Positions 42,897 to 52,484 are shown, counted from the first letter of the stretch. The stretch: DNA of 64,000 bases from Marinobacterium ramblicola (GCF_019084545.1 NZ_JAHREP010000001.1:254236-318235); one strand, 5' to 3'. The notes: generated by a model not told the origin, from the letters alone. Made by a program: numbers and translations.

Positions 42897-44564
42897 GGGG
42901 CGGCTGAAGAGATACCCTTGCACCAGACCGCAGCCCTCATTGCCAAGAAACTCGGCTTGCTGTTTTGTCTCAACGCCCTCGGCGATGACATCGATATTGA
43001 GGCGGGCGGTCATGGCGATGATCGCCCTGGTGATCTCGACGCTGTCCCTGTCATCCGGGATATCGCAGATAAAACTCTGGTCTATTTTGAGCATATTGAC
43101 CGGGAAGCGCTTTAAATGGCTGAGACTTGAGTAGCCTGTGCCGAAATCGTCGAGGGATATCGATACCCCTTTGTCGCGCAGGCGCTTGAGGATTGGCAGC
43201 GCGGTGTCCGGGTCCTGCATCAGGGCTGTTTCGGTAATCTCTATCTCCAGCCGGTGCGGCGGGAGCTGTAACCGTTCCAGTAGCGCTTCGACACTTTTTG
43301 CCATATCCGGTTGGCGGAACTGGAAGGCGGAAAAGTTTACCGCTACTCTGATGTTTTGTTCGCCGTGCCGAACCGGCCAACTGTTCGCTTCCCGACAGGC
43401 TTGCTCCAATACCCACTCTCCGATAGTAAGAATATGGCCGGTCTCCTCGGCAATGGGGATAAACTGATCCGGGCGAATGCTGCCGTGCTCGGGGTGGTGC
43501 CATCTTATCAGGGCTTCTGCGGCGACAATTCGTCGACTGGAGAGTTCGATCTGCGGTTGATAATGCAGGGTGAATCCGTTGTTCTCGGTAACCGTGCTCA
43601 GCTCCCGTTCCAGGTTCAGCCGTTCGTCGCGCAGGCGTCTCAGTTCCGGTGAGTAGAACAGATGGCTGCTTCCGCCACGCCGGATAACCTTCTGCATCGC
43701 CAGCGCCGCATTTCCATGCAACCCTTCAGGCTTGTCTGCATCGTCCGGGAAGAGACTTATGCCGACACTGGGGTTAATCCGCAATGCGTAACCACTGACT
43801 TCAACCGGCTCCGAAAACCGGTGGTAGAGGCTGATGCAGCCGGCAATCAGTTCGTCGCGCCGGGTCTGTCCGGTCAATATGACTGCGAACTGATCGCTAT
43901 CCAGGCGGGCGACGAAACCGCGGTGAGCTACCGTATCTTCGAGCCTCTTGGCGAAGGCTCTGAGCAGTTTGTCGCCACTCTGTATTCCCAGACTGCTACT
44001 GAGCTCATGGAAGCGATCAAGCCGGATCAGTACCAGACCAACTCGCTGCCCGTCTTGATCGGCCTGGGTCACTAATTGATGCAACCTGTACTGATACAGA
44101 TTTCGGTTCGGCAGGTTGGTAAGCTCATCGTAGTTGGCCAGGTATTGAATATGCTGCTCGGCTTCATGCTGCTTGCGGTGTATCTCGGCCTCCCGCAACT
44201 CTCGCGGGACAGCGGCCGAGAGGCGTGTGAGGTTGTCTTTCAGTATGTAGTCCTGCGCGCCGGAGCGTACCGCCCTGACAGCGAGTTCTTCACCAATGGT
44301 GCCGGATACGAAGATGAAGGGTACGTCTTTGTCGTAGCGGCGCACCATCTGGAGGGCAGCCATACCGTCGAAAGAGGGCATGGTGTAATCGGAGAGTATG
44401 ATCTGCCAGGCTGATGAGGTCTGTAAGGCGCGCTCCAGCGCCTCGGCGGTATCGACATGGGCTTCATCGACCTCATAGCCGCACTTACGGAGCTCACGCA
44501 GCAACAGGGCGACGTCATCCTCTTCATCTTCGATGATCAGTGCGCGTAGGGGTTGGTTTGCCAT
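42837..44564 (-). CDS. Response regulator with degenerate GGDEF and an EAL phosphodiesterase domain
   Basis: A 575-residue output protein. The receiver domain (about 5-125) has the phosphoacceptor in ILSDYTMPSFDG. The GGDEF domain is degenerate: the signature reads LDSDQF, so cyclase activity is unlikely. The EAL domain (about 315-560) retains AEALIRW, the DDFGTGYSSL loop and EGVET, the metal and catalytic residues expected of an active c-di-GMP phosphodiesterase. It is the last gene of the TonB-YfiR-kinase operon, 33 bases after the small receiver, and its 3' end overlaps the convergent exporter gene. Confidence 0.93.
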   Translation of the reverse strand: MANQPLRALIIEDEEDDVALLLRELRKCGYEVDEAHVDTAEALERALQTSSAWQIILSDYTMPSFDGMAALQMVRRYDKDVPFIFVSGTIGEELAVRAVRSGAQDYILKDNLTRLSAAVPRELREAEIHRKQHEAEQHIQYLANYDELTNLPNRNLYQYRLHQLVTQADQDGQRVGLVLIRLDRFHELSSSLGIQSGDKLLRAFAKRLEDTVAHRGFVARLDSDQFAVILTGQTRRDELIAGCISLYHRFSEPVEVSGYALRINPSVGISLFPDDADKPEGLHGNAALAMQKVIRRGGSSHLFYSPELRRLRDERLNLERELSTVTENNGFTLHYQPQIELSSRRIVAAEALIRWHHPEHGSIRPDQFIPIAEETGHILTIGEWVLEQACREANSWPVRHGEQNIRVAVNFSAFQFRQPDMAKSVEALLERLQLPPHRLEIEITETALMQDPDTALPILKRLRDKGVSISLDDFGTGYSSLSHLKRFPVNMLKIDQSFICDIPDDRDSVEITRAIIAMTARLNIDVIAEGVETKQQAEFLGNEGCGLVQGYLFSRPLPANELTKLLASPNPFKQI

Positions 44565-44597
44565 TAACCTGTACTCTCCTTAAACGTACTCTATCGA

Positions 44598-45041
44598 TCA
44601 GGTCCGGCCATGCGGCTCCGGGAGTTCATTGAGCAGCAGCCAATACATTCCGAGTTGGCTGACTGCATGGGCAAACTCATTGAAGTCCACTGGCTTGCGA
44701 ACATAGCTGTTGGCGCCAAGCTCGTAACCGGCGAGGAGATCCTCTTCATGCTTTGATGAAGTCAGTATAACCACGGGAAGCGTTTTGGTTTCCGGGTTGT
44801 CGCGAATTCGGCGCAACACCTCGAGTCCGCTGATTTTCGGCAGGTTCAGGTCGAGTAGCACCACGGCAGGAAGTTCTTGATGGACAGGGTCATCTCCTTG
44901 ACCGAGCAACAGATCTAGCGCCTCAGCGCCATCGCGTGCTATCCATAGCTCGTTGCTGATATTGCATTTCTTGAAAGCGCGCAATGCCAGCGCTTCATCG
45001 TCTGGGTTGTCTTCAACCAGCAGAATCGGACGGCGTGTCAT
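44598..45041 (-). CDS. Single-domain response regulator (Rcp1-like)
   Basis: A 147-residue stand-alone receiver. Asp of the acidic pocket (VEDNPDDE), the phosphoacceptor in VVLLDLNLPKISG and the lysine in YVRKPVDF are all present. It has no output domain, so it probably relays phosphate or regulates its kinase by binding. It overlaps the kinase gene by 29 bases and has GAGGAG upstream within that gene. Confidence 0.92.
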   Translation of the reverse strand: MTRRPILLVEDNPDDEALALRAFKKCNISNELWIARDGAEALDLLLGQGDDPVHQELPAVVLLDLNLPKISGLEVLRRIRDNPETKTLPVVILTSSKHEEDLLAGYELGANSYVRKPVDFNEFAHAVSQLGMYWLLLNELPEPHGRT

Positions 45042-46941
45042 GTTTGAGCTCCTCGGCTGGGTTCAGGGTGAAGTAGAATATGCTGCCTTTTCCAGGCTCG
45101 GATTCGGCCCAGATATGGCCACCGTGACGACGGATAACCCGCTGTACGGTAGCCAGTCCAACGCCGGTACCCGGGAACTCCCGGCTATCGTGTAAACGCT
45201 GAAAGGGGGTAAACAGCCGATCTGCGTACTTCATATCGAAACCGGCACCATTGTCGCTAACGAAGAAGCTAGGCTGTCCGTCGATCTCCATCTGGCCAAA
45301 ACGGATCTCGGACGTTTCCTGTTTTGCGGTGTATTTCCAGGCATTACCGAGCAGGTTTTCCAATGCAACTTGTAGCAACCGCGTATCGCCATAGGCCAGC
45401 AAATCCTGGTCGATATCTATCCGTACCTGTCGTTGCGGCTCGGCGCTCTGTAGATTCGCAAGGATCTCCGTGGCGAGTTCGCTCAAATTCAATGGCCGCC
45501 GGACCAGTTCCATGCGACTCACTCTGGACAGGTTGAGCATGTCATCGATCAATCGTCCCATCCTCTGCGCGCCGTTGCGCACCCGGTCTAGATAGTCCTT
45601 TGCAGTGGTGTCGAGCTGGTGGCCATAATCCTCCAGCAGAGCCTGGCTGAAACCGTCGATCGAGCGTAGCGGTGCGCGCAGATCGTGGGATACCGAATAA
45701 CTGAACGACTCCAGCTCTCTGTTGGCATTCTCCAGCTCGGCGGTCCGCTCCCGCACTCTGTGCTCAAGCTCGGCATTCAGGCGTGTGATCTCTTCGGCCG
45801 CCTGTGTCCGTTCATGGATATCGTCAACAATCCCCATCCACTCCAGTGTTCGGCCGTTTGAGTCGATCAGCGGGGCTGCACTGAAGTTGACATAGCGGTA
45901 CTCCTGTTCGGGGGCGTACCAAAGTCTGAATACCTGTTTGAATGGCACACTCTCTTCGCAGACCTGATTCCATAGCAGGTTGATCTGCTCTCTGTCATCG
46001 GGGTGGACCGCCTGGAGCCAGCCGCGCCCTGAGTGGCTAATCGGCGTCTGCCCGGTAAAGCTGTCCCAGGCGGTTTGTGCCGCGGTAAAGTCACCGTTGG
46101 CGTCCGCCCTCCAGGTCAATGCCGAAAGCGTGGTGATCAGCGTGCGGTGGCGATATTCGCTCTCGCGTAGCGCGTTTTGGGCCTGCGTGCGTTCGCGTAT
46201 CTGCAGACTCAACTCTTCGTTCGAGCGTTCCAGTTCTGACGTGCGAAGCCCGATCTGCGACAGCATCTGGTTGAATGCATCGACCAGAAACCCGACCTCG
46301 TCGTCGCTGTTCCTGCGTGCGCGCAGGTCATAGTTGCGTTCGGTGACCACCTGCCGTGCGAGTTCCGTTACCTCCATGATCGGATGAGTGATACGTGCCT
46401 GCAGCCAGGAGGAGAGTAGGGTGGAGGCGAGCAGCGCCAGAACCGCGATCGAGACAAATATCAGCATCACCTTGACGGTGCGTGCACTCACGCCGCTCTG
46501 AGCCAGCAAAAAAACGCTGCCTACAACTTCCTGGTCACTATAGATCGGTCTGAACAGCCGTACAGTCTCTGAGCCGACTTCGATACCCTGGCGCTCTCCC
46601 TGAACCGGTATGTCGACGATATGGGCGGGCACCGAATAGTAGCGCGCGAAGAGCTTGCCATCTTTATCGTAGATCGCAGCGGCACTGATCTCGCGTCGCA
46701 AACGGAGCGAGGAGAGGGCTTGCCTGGCTGTCTCCCGGTCCTCGAACTGCAGGGCAGCCGTACTGCCCAGGCTGATCAGGTCGGCTTGGGTGATCAGTTC
46801 GTCAACAATACGATTGCGATAATCCTTCAGGTCGTAGGCGATGAAAATGGTGCCCAGGATCAACAGTGCCGTTGCCGTTGTCAGTAGCACACCAGCCAGC
46901 AGCTTGTGGCGGATAGAGCGAAGGGTAAAGATGGCTTTCAT
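45013..46941 (-). CDS. Membrane sensor histidine kinase of the TonB-YfiR operon
   Basis: A 642-residue kinase. Two membrane helices (about 12-32 and 155-178) bracket a periplasmic sensor (about 35-150) of the CHASE8-like kind. A HAMP domain, a PAS domain (about 265-385) and a coiled coil lead to HisKA with the H-box SHDLRAPLRSIDGF and a HATPase with NLLGNAWKYT, DNGAGFD and GTGVGLA. It starts in a 4-base overlap with the YfiR gene, consistent with the two acting together across the inner membrane. Confidence 0.93.
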   Translation of the reverse strand: MKAIFTLRSIRHKLLAGVLLTTATALLILGTIFIAYDLKDYRNRIVDELITQADLISLGSTAALQFEDRETARQALSSLRLRREISAAAIYDKDGKLFARYYSVPAHIVDIPVQGERQGIEVGSETVRLFRPIYSDQEVVGSVFLLAQSGVSARTVKVMLIFVSIAVLALLASTLLSSWLQARITHPIMEVTELARQVVTERNYDLRARRNSDDEVGFLVDAFNQMLSQIGLRTSELERSNEELSLQIRERTQAQNALRESEYRHRTLITTLSALTWRADANGDFTAAQTAWDSFTGQTPISHSGRGWLQAVHPDDREQINLLWNQVCEESVPFKQVFRLWYAPEQEYRYVNFSAAPLIDSNGRTLEWMGIVDDIHERTQAAEEITRLNAELEHRVRERTAELENANRELESFSYSVSHDLRAPLRSIDGFSQALLEDYGHQLDTTAKDYLDRVRNGAQRMGRLIDDMLNLSRVSRMELVRRPLNLSELATEILANLQSAEPQRQVRIDIDQDLLAYGDTRLLQVALENLLGNAWKYTAKQETSEIRFGQMEIDGQPSFFVSDNGAGFDMKYADRLFTPFQRLHDSREFPGTGVGLATVQRVIRRHGGHIWAESEPGKGSIFYFTLNPAEELKHDTPSDSAG

Positions 46942-47501
46942 GGTGCGGCCCCCTCTATGCGCCTTGCCACTGCAAGAAGCCGCGAGCTTATCTTAAGCCG
47001 GTTGGTCTGGGCGGAGGTCAGCGAGATATCGAAGCGGATACGCTCATCTTCACGGCGGAAATTGATGCTGCTGCCGATCTCAAGCCCTTGTGCCTGATCG
47101 GTGACAATCAGCACCGGCTTTCCTCTGAGGGCTGTTATTTGATCGTGGATCTGTCGGCTCTTGCCACCCAGGTAGAGTACATGTACGCCTGTGACCTGGT
47201 CGGTTTCATCCGGCAGTATGCGGATCTCTACAGGCCGTTTCCCCACCTGACGATCCCTGACGGTTTCCTTCAGCAGCCGAGCCATCGAGGCATCTCGCTC
47301 CAGGGTGCCGATCACGATCGGCGAATCGGGCGAGGAGAATAGCTCGCGGGGCCACTCTACATAGCTGCAGAACTTGAAGATGAAAGCTGCCTTGACCTGG
47401 TCTGCCAGCGACTTGGCGTCGTCGTGGTCGGCGTTGGCGATCGATCCCTGGAGTACAAGGAGCGTTAGGAGTATCTGGACTGCTCTCATCACTGCTCTCA
47501 T
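46938..47501 (-). CDS. YfiR family periplasmic protein
   Basis: A 187-residue DUF4154/YfiR-family protein with a signal peptide (about 1-23) and the family core VKAAFIFKFCSYVEWP, VLYLGG and ISLTSAQTNRLKISSRLL. In Pseudomonas, YfiR is a periplasmic repressor of a membrane cyclase. Here the partner should be the histidine kinase downstream. The ATG at 47501 follows GAGG; upstream in-frame codons lie inside the receptor gene. It starts 7 bases after the receptor stop. Confidence 0.9.
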   Translation of the reverse strand: MRAVMRAVQILLTLLVLQGSIANADHDDAKSLADQVKAAFIFKFCSYVEWPRELFSSPDSPIVIGTLERDASMARLLKETVRDRQVGKRPVEIRILPDETDQVTGVHVLYLGGKSRQIHDQITALRGKPVLIVTDQAQGLEIGSSINFRREDERIRFDISLTSAQTNRLKISSRLLAVARRIEGAAP

Positions 47502-47508
47502 CGTCACC

Positions 47509-49422
47509 TCAATACCTGTGTACGAGTTTGAGGAGCAGGCTGCGATCGACTTCGCGCCGTGATGCGGTGGAGCCAAACTCGGGGTGTCGTGGATCAAGCA
47601 GGTTGTAGCCGGACAGGGAAAGTTCGGTCCCCTCACTGAGGCGCCAGCCCAACCGCATATCAAAGGCGGTGTAGGCGGGCGCGCCGCCGTTCGACATATC
47701 GCCCACCCGGCGTAGCGTCAGATCGAGTTCGGTTTTGCTGCCGATATCGAAACGGGACCCGATCCGCCACTGGTAGTCGGGGTCCTCGCCGGATCCGCCA
47801 TCGCCGGCGTCGGCAGTTTTGAACTCCAGGTCACGATCCATCAGCGTAAAGCCGGCATTGAGACGCCAGCTTTCGGTGATCTGGGCGACTCCCCATGCCT
47901 CCAACCCGTGTACTCTGGCCTCCATGTTGTTGCCGATTATGAAGGCGCCACCTGAAGATGGGTCCAGCGAACGAATATCGTCGTAGTCGTGATAGAACAG
48001 GGTCAGGTTGTAGTTCAACCTTTTGCCCTGCTGAGCGCGATACCCGACCTCGACGGCGTTCAAGGTTTCGGATCTGAATCCGGGGCCTCCGGCAAGCATG
48101 GATCCGTCGGCCGGCACGTAGAACTCGCGATCGAGCCGAGAGGGGGTGCGTACGGCCCTTGAGACTGCCGCCCAGAGCAGTCTATCGTCCGATATATGCC
48201 AGGCAAGACGGGCGCTTGGCATCAGCTCCACGCCGGTGTAGCTGTTATCCTCAAGGCGCCCGGCAAGGGTCAGCAGCACTGCGTCGCTCAACTCGATCTT
48301 GTCCTGCACAAAGAGGCTGCTCCAGGTCAGTCGCTTGTCGGCAGGCAGGAATGCCAGGTCGGGCGTGTTTTCCAATTTATCCCAGGCCGTACGATATCCG
48401 ATACCCCAGATCACCTGCTGCCTGGCTGTCGGTTGCAGAGTGTGCTGCAGCTCAAGGTTCAATATATCGAGCGTCTCGTTGTAGGTTCCGGGAAAGTCGC
48501 GCTCACGATGATCAAAATAGGCGCTCAGCGTTAACCGCTCATCATCTTCAAACGGTTGCTCCCAGCGTGTCATCAGGTTGACGCCACTTATTCGGGCGTC
48601 GCCGGCATTGCCGTTATCGAGCCGACCGCTGTAGGCATCGCCCTGGAGACTGAGCCCTTCGTCCGCATCGCCGTCCAGACGAAATCCAACCTGCTGACTG
48701 GACCAACTGTCGTTGGCGTCCTCTCCCATCTCGGTGTTGCTTTCGTTGTCATGCGAGGTCCGGGCATAGACGCGATAGTGCCTGCCGGATTCGAGTGCAC
48801 CGCCATGACGATAGGCTGCATCCTGAGCGCTGTTGCCGCCTTGAAGGGCAACCAGGCCTCCCTGGGTATCCTCCGCTCGACGGGTGATGATGTTGATGAC
48901 ACCGTTCACCGCGTTGCTGCCCCAACTGGCCGACGCGGGGCCGCTGATCACCTCGATACGCTCGATATTCTCGAGCATGATCGCCTGCTCGTCCCAGAAC
49001 ACGCCGGAGAAGAGCGGGGTGTAGACGATACGGCCGTCGATCAGCACCTGAAGCTTATTAGCGATAGTGGAGTTGAAGCCTCGGGCACTGATGGCGTAGG
49101 TCTGTGCATCGACACGCGCCACCTGGAGGTTGGGCGCCAGCCGCAGCAGCTCCGGCAGACTGCGTGCACCACTGCGGCGGATATCCTCGGCGCTGATGAC
49201 GAAGATCGACGCGGCAGCAGCGGATAACTTCTCCTGTTTACGCGAGACGGAGGTGACCTGGATTTTGCTCAGCTCCTCAAGGCTCAGGTCGGCCAGCTCG
49301 GTCGTCGATGTGGCAAACACGTATTGTACAGGGGAGGCTAGCAGCAGAGCTGCGAGCAGGAGCATAGGCCGACGCGGTCGTATCTGGGGAGTGGGCAGAG
49401 CGTTGTGGGTGGAATACGGCAT
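47509..49422 (-). CDS. TonB-dependent outer-membrane receptor
   Basis: A 637-residue beta-barrel receptor with a signal peptide ending near VFA. The TonB-box region is followed directly by a plug domain (IFVISAEDIRRSGARSLPEL; ARGFN; GVFWDEQAIMLENIERIEVI; GSNAVNGVINIIT), then the barrel ending in a C-terminal aromatic Tyr. It heads the five-gene signalling operon. The sequence has no long N-terminal signalling extension, so any signalling must go through YfiR and the kinase. ATG 49422 has AGGA eight bases upstream; ATG 49431 is close to the SD. Confidence 0.93.
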   Translation of the reverse strand: MPYSTHNALPTPQIRPRRPMLLLAALLLASPVQYVFATSTTELADLSLEELSKIQVTSVSRKQEKLSAAAASIFVISAEDIRRSGARSLPELLRLAPNLQVARVDAQTYAISARGFNSTIANKLQVLIDGRIVYTPLFSGVFWDEQAIMLENIERIEVISGPASASWGSNAVNGVINIITRRAEDTQGGLVALQGGNSAQDAAYRHGGALESGRHYRVYARTSHDNESNTEMGEDANDSWSSQQVGFRLDGDADEGLSLQGDAYSGRLDNGNAGDARISGVNLMTRWEQPFEDDERLTLSAYFDHRERDFPGTYNETLDILNLELQHTLQPTARQQVIWGIGYRTAWDKLENTPDLAFLPADKRLTWSSLFVQDKIELSDAVLLTLAGRLEDNSYTGVELMPSARLAWHISDDRLLWAAVSRAVRTPSRLDREFYVPADGSMLAGGPGFRSETLNAVEVGYRAQQGKRLNYNLTLFYHDYDDIRSLDPSSGGAFIIGNNMEARVHGLEAWGVAQITESWRLNAGFTLMDRDLEFKTADAGDGGSGEDPDYQWRIGSRFDIGSKTELDLTLRRVGDMSNGGAPAYTAFDMRLGWRLSEGTELSLSGYNLLDPRHPEFGSTASRREVDRSLLLKLVHRY

Positions 49423-49446
49423 AGCACTCATCCTGTGGCTATCGAC

Positions 49447-49508
49447 CGGTCAGCGCGGTTATCGATGTGGGCTGACCGCCAGTACCTCACACCAAAGGGG
49501 CCCTTTGG
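49447..49508 (-). promoter_or_regulatory. Two-hairpin leader of the TonB receptor operon
   Basis: Two perfect inverted repeats lie in the 5' leader: CCAAAGGG-G-CCCTTTGG (49492-49508) and CGGTCAGC/GCTGACCG (49447-49454 and 49471-49478, 16-base loop), the latter ending 25 bases before the start codon. I find no match to c-di-GMP-I or cobalamin riboswitch cores. Translation control, an operator or a terminator of the upstream yehW gene are all possible. Confidence 0.5.
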
Positions 49509-49612
49509 CTTGGCAATCGGGCAAGAAAGGCTTTTCCGACTAATTACCTCAGGATAATCAAAAAACGGCAAGTTTGCGTAGAGGCGATGAAAATATATGT
49601 GGTAGCGCGGGC

Positions 49613-50389
49613 TCAGCTGTTTTGGCCGAGGCTCAGGCAGGATTCTATGCGCTGAAACAGCGCGTCAAACAGCATCGCCATCAGCGCGACGATAACCCCG
49701 CCCTGCAGAATGAAGGAGAGGTTGTCGGTTAGCAGGCCGGCGATGATCACCTCACCCAGCCCCTTGGCCGCCACCGTCGAACCGATGGTGGCGGTGCCGA
49801 TGCTGATGATGACGGAGAGGCGCACACCGGTGATAATGACCGGCAGTGCCAGCGGTAGTTCGACCCGCCACAACACCTGCATCGGCCCCATACCTATCCC
49901 TTTCGCAGCTTCCTTGATCTCTGGCCGGACCTGGCTAAGACCGGCCAGGGTGTTCTCGAAGATCGGCAGCAGACCATATAGGAACAGAGCGATCAATGCG
50001 GGCCAGGAGCCGAAACCCACCGCCGGTACCGCCAGTGCCAACACCGCCACCGGGGGCAGGGTTTGACCCAGGTTGGCCAGCGAGCGGGCCAGCGGCAGGA
50101 AATCGGCGCCGCTGGGACGGCTGACCAGTATCGCGGCGGTGATCGCGATCAGCGACGCGGCGGCGATCGATAACACCACCAGCAGCAGGTGCCAGCCGAT
50201 CAGGTTGATAAAGCTGTCGCGGATGTAGATCACCGGGGCGCCCACCGGGGTCAGCGATTGCAGCAGCGGCGTGAGGGTCGAGGTGAACAGTGCCAAGTAG
50301 AGCAGCAGGAGTAACGGGATCAGCACACCACGCCAGGCGAGCAGGAACCTGAACGCATTGGGCGTTGCGGTGGCTGCGAGAGCAGGCAT
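49613..50389 (-). CDS. yehW: Osmoprotectant ABC transporter permease (YehW-like)
   Basis: A 258-residue binding-protein-dependent permease with about six helices and the EAA-type motif EAAKGIGMGPMQVLWRVELP. The hydrophobic C-terminus carries IGTATIGSTVAAKGLGEVI. It is the last gene of the zwitterion/glycine-betaine transporter cluster. The ATG at 50389 overlaps the ATPase stop by one base (TGATG), so translation is coupled. Confidence 0.9.
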   Translation of the reverse strand: MPALAATATPNAFRFLLAWRGVLIPLLLLLYLALFTSTLTPLLQSLTPVGAPVIYIRDSFINLIGWHLLLVVLSIAAASLIAITAAILVSRPSGADFLPLARSLANLGQTLPPVAVLALAVPAVGFGSWPALIALFLYGLLPIFENTLAGLSQVRPEIKEAAKGIGMGPMQVLWRVELPLALPVIITGVRLSVIISIGTATIGSTVAAKGLGEVIIAGLLTDNLSFILQGGVIVALMAMLFDALFQRIESCLSLGQNS

Positions 50390-51339
50390 CAGTTGCCGCC
50401 TCCCGCGCTCAGCAGCTCCTGCACACTGATCGCGCCGCAGGTCGCGCCATTGGCATCCACAACCCTCAGCACCGGGCTGCGCTGCCAAAGCTGGCGCGCC
50501 AGGGCATCGCGCAGCGTCAGGTGGGCGTCGATAGAGGGGGTGTCCTCGTTCAGCTCGAACAGCTCCGTGGGCTGCACCAGATCGGCAATGGGGCTGAGCG
50601 AGAGCAGCCGCAGCGCACGCTCCTCGCCTCCAACCAGCTGGCTGACAAACCCCTCCCGTGGGTTGCGCAGCAGTTCCCGGGGGCTGGCGGCTTGCAACAG
50701 CTTGCCGCCATCCATCACCGCGATCTGGTCGGCGAGCCGGATCGCCTCTTCGATATCGTGGGTGACCAGAATGATGGTGATGCCGAGCATACGCTGGATC
50801 TGCTTCAGTTCGCCTTGCAGCCGCTCCCGGGTCAGCGGGTCGAGGGCACCGAAGGGTTCATCCATCAGCATCAACTCCGGGCGGGCGGCCAGGGCGCGGG
50901 CGACGCCGATGCGCTGCTGTTCTCCGCCGGAGAGGCGGTGGGGGTACTGATGGGCGAAGGTATCGAAATCCATCTTCAGCAGGTCGAGCAGCTCATGCAC
51001 CCGCTGATCCACCTGCTCGCTGCTCCAGTTCAGCAGCCGCGGCACCGTGGCGATGTTGTCGTAAACGGACCGGTGCGGGAACAGGCCGATGCCCTGAATC
51101 GCATAGCCGATGCGACGGCGCAGCTGCTCCGGTTGCTGGTTGCGGATATCCTCGCCGTTGATCAGCACCGTGCCGCTGGTGGGCTCGATCAGGCGGTTGA
51201 TCATCTTCAGCGTGGTGGACTTGCCGCAGCCAGAGGTGCCGATCAGCGCGCAGATCTGCCCGGACTCCACCCGCAGGTTCAGGTTATCGACCGCCGTGCG
51301 TTCGCCGAATACGCGGGTCAGCCCCTGGAGTTCGATCAT
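50389..51339 (-). CDS. yehX: Osmoprotectant ABC transporter ATP-binding protein (YehX-like)
   Basis: A 316-residue ATPase with Walker A IGTSGCGKST, signature LSGGEQQRIG and Walker B MLMDEPFGAL, and a C-terminal regulatory extension of about 70 residues (CBS-like part, ending NGATCGAISVQELL). The ATG at 51339 follows GGAGG; longer frames reach into the permease gene and are rejected. It overlaps the YehY gene by four bases. Confidence 0.94.
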   Translation of the reverse strand: MIELQGLTRVFGERTAVDNLNLRVESGQICALIGTSGCGKSTTLKMINRLIEPTSGTVLINGEDIRNQQPEQLRRRIGYAIQGIGLFPHRSVYDNIATVPRLLNWSSEQVDQRVHELLDLLKMDFDTFAHQYPHRLSGGEQQRIGVARALAARPELMLMDEPFGALDPLTRERLQGELKQIQRMLGITIILVTHDIEEAIRLADQIAVMDGGKLLQAASPRELLRNPREGFVSQLVGGEERALRLLSLSPIADLVQPTELFELNEDTPSIDAHLTLRDALARQLWQRSPVLRVVDANGATCGAISVQELLSAGGGN

Positions 51340-52484
51340 CGCGCCTCCCTCTGTGTCATCGCGATCAGGGTATCGATCAGCAGTGCCGCCAGAAAGGCGA
51401 GCAGAATCGTGGGCAGGGTGCCGAGCAGCACCAGATCTGTGGCGGTCTGTCCCAGCCCTTGAAAGATATAGGTACCGTAGCCACCGCCACCGATCAGCCC
51501 GGCCACCGCCACCAGGCCGATATTCATGGTGACGACGATGCGCAGCCCCGACAGCATCACCGGCAGTGCCAGTGGCAGTTCGATCTGCCACAGCATCTGG
51601 CGTCGGCTCATCCCCATGCCGCGAGCCGCCTGCAGCACCGCCGGATCCAGGCCATCAAATCCGGCCGCGGTGTTACTGACGATCGGCAGCAGTGAGTAGA
51701 GAAACAGCGCCAGTACCGCCGGTGCCACCCCTATGCCGCGGATACCGAATTCCGCGAGCAGCGGAAAGGAGAGCGCCAGCAGACTCAGCGGGATCATCAG
51801 CAGGCCGAACATCGCCAGGCTCGGGATGGTCTGCAGCAGGCTCAGCACTGGAATCAGTGCGGCGCGTACCCTGGGCGAGCGGTGACAGCGGATACCGAGC
51901 GGCACACCGACAATCAGCGCCGGCAGGATACTGCCCAGTGCCAACAACAGATGGCGTACTCCCTGCTGCCAGAACGTGGGCTGGTTGTGGTACTCCAGCA
52001 TCAGCGACAGCCGGTCCCAGAGACCATTGGCGAGCAGGGCAAACAGCGCGGCCAGATACCCGACAATCAGCAGCAGCCGGAGCAGCGCGCCGAGCTCCAG
52101 CTTGATCAGCGCATCGGTCATCATCAGCCCCAGCAACAGCAGCAGAGCCCAGAAACCGCTGCCCAGCGCCAGACGGGCGAATCCGCTACTGCCCGCCAGC
52201 AGGGCGTCGCTATCCGAACCCAGAGCATAGATCAGTACCAGCAGGCTGAGTGCGCTGAGCCCCAGCTTGAGTGCGGGGTGAACCCTCAGGCAGACGAGAA
52301 TGGCCGTTGGGATCATAAGCAGGATAAACCGCTGCGCGCCCGGCTGGGCTATCAGTTCGCCGAGCGGCACGCCGCTGCCGGGCAGGATACGGTTGGGTTG
52401 CAGGTTAAGCAGCGGCAGCAGCACCAGTACCAGCGCAACCGCTACTGCCAGCGTCAGACCCAGCCGGTCGATACGAAAGGGCAT
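51336..52484 (-). CDS. yehY: Osmoprotectant ABC transporter permease, long form (YehY-like)
   Basis: A 382-residue permease, much longer than YehW because of an N-terminal half with additional helices (about 5-170); the permease domain proper starts near 190 and has the coupling motif VLQAARGMGMSRRQMLWQIE. The size matches E. coli YehY. It starts 15 bases after the binding-protein gene and overlaps the ATPase gene. Confidence 0.92.
   Translation of the reverse strand: MPFRIDRLGLTLAVAVALVLVLLPLLNLQPNRILPGSGVPLGELIAQPGAQRFILLMIPTAILVCLRVHPALKLGLSALSLLVLIYALGSDSDALLAGSSGFARLALGSGFWALLLLLGLMMTDALIKLELGALLRLLLIVGYLAALFALLANGLWDRLSLMLEYHNQPTFWQQGVRHLLLALGSILPALIVGVPLGIRCHRSPRVRAALIPVLSLLQTIPSLAMFGLLMIPLSLLALSFPLLAEFGIRGIGVAPAVLALFLYSLLPIVSNTAAGFDGLDPAVLQAARGMGMSRRQMLWQIELPLALPVMLSGLRIVVTMNIGLVAVAGLIGGGGYGTYIFQGLGQTATDLVLLGTLPTILLAFLAALLIDTLIAMTQREAR

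Noticed and set aside
49432..49612. c-di-GMP or cobalamin riboswitch before the TonB receptor
   Set aside because: The conserved cores of these riboswitches are absent; only the two simple hairpins are visible.
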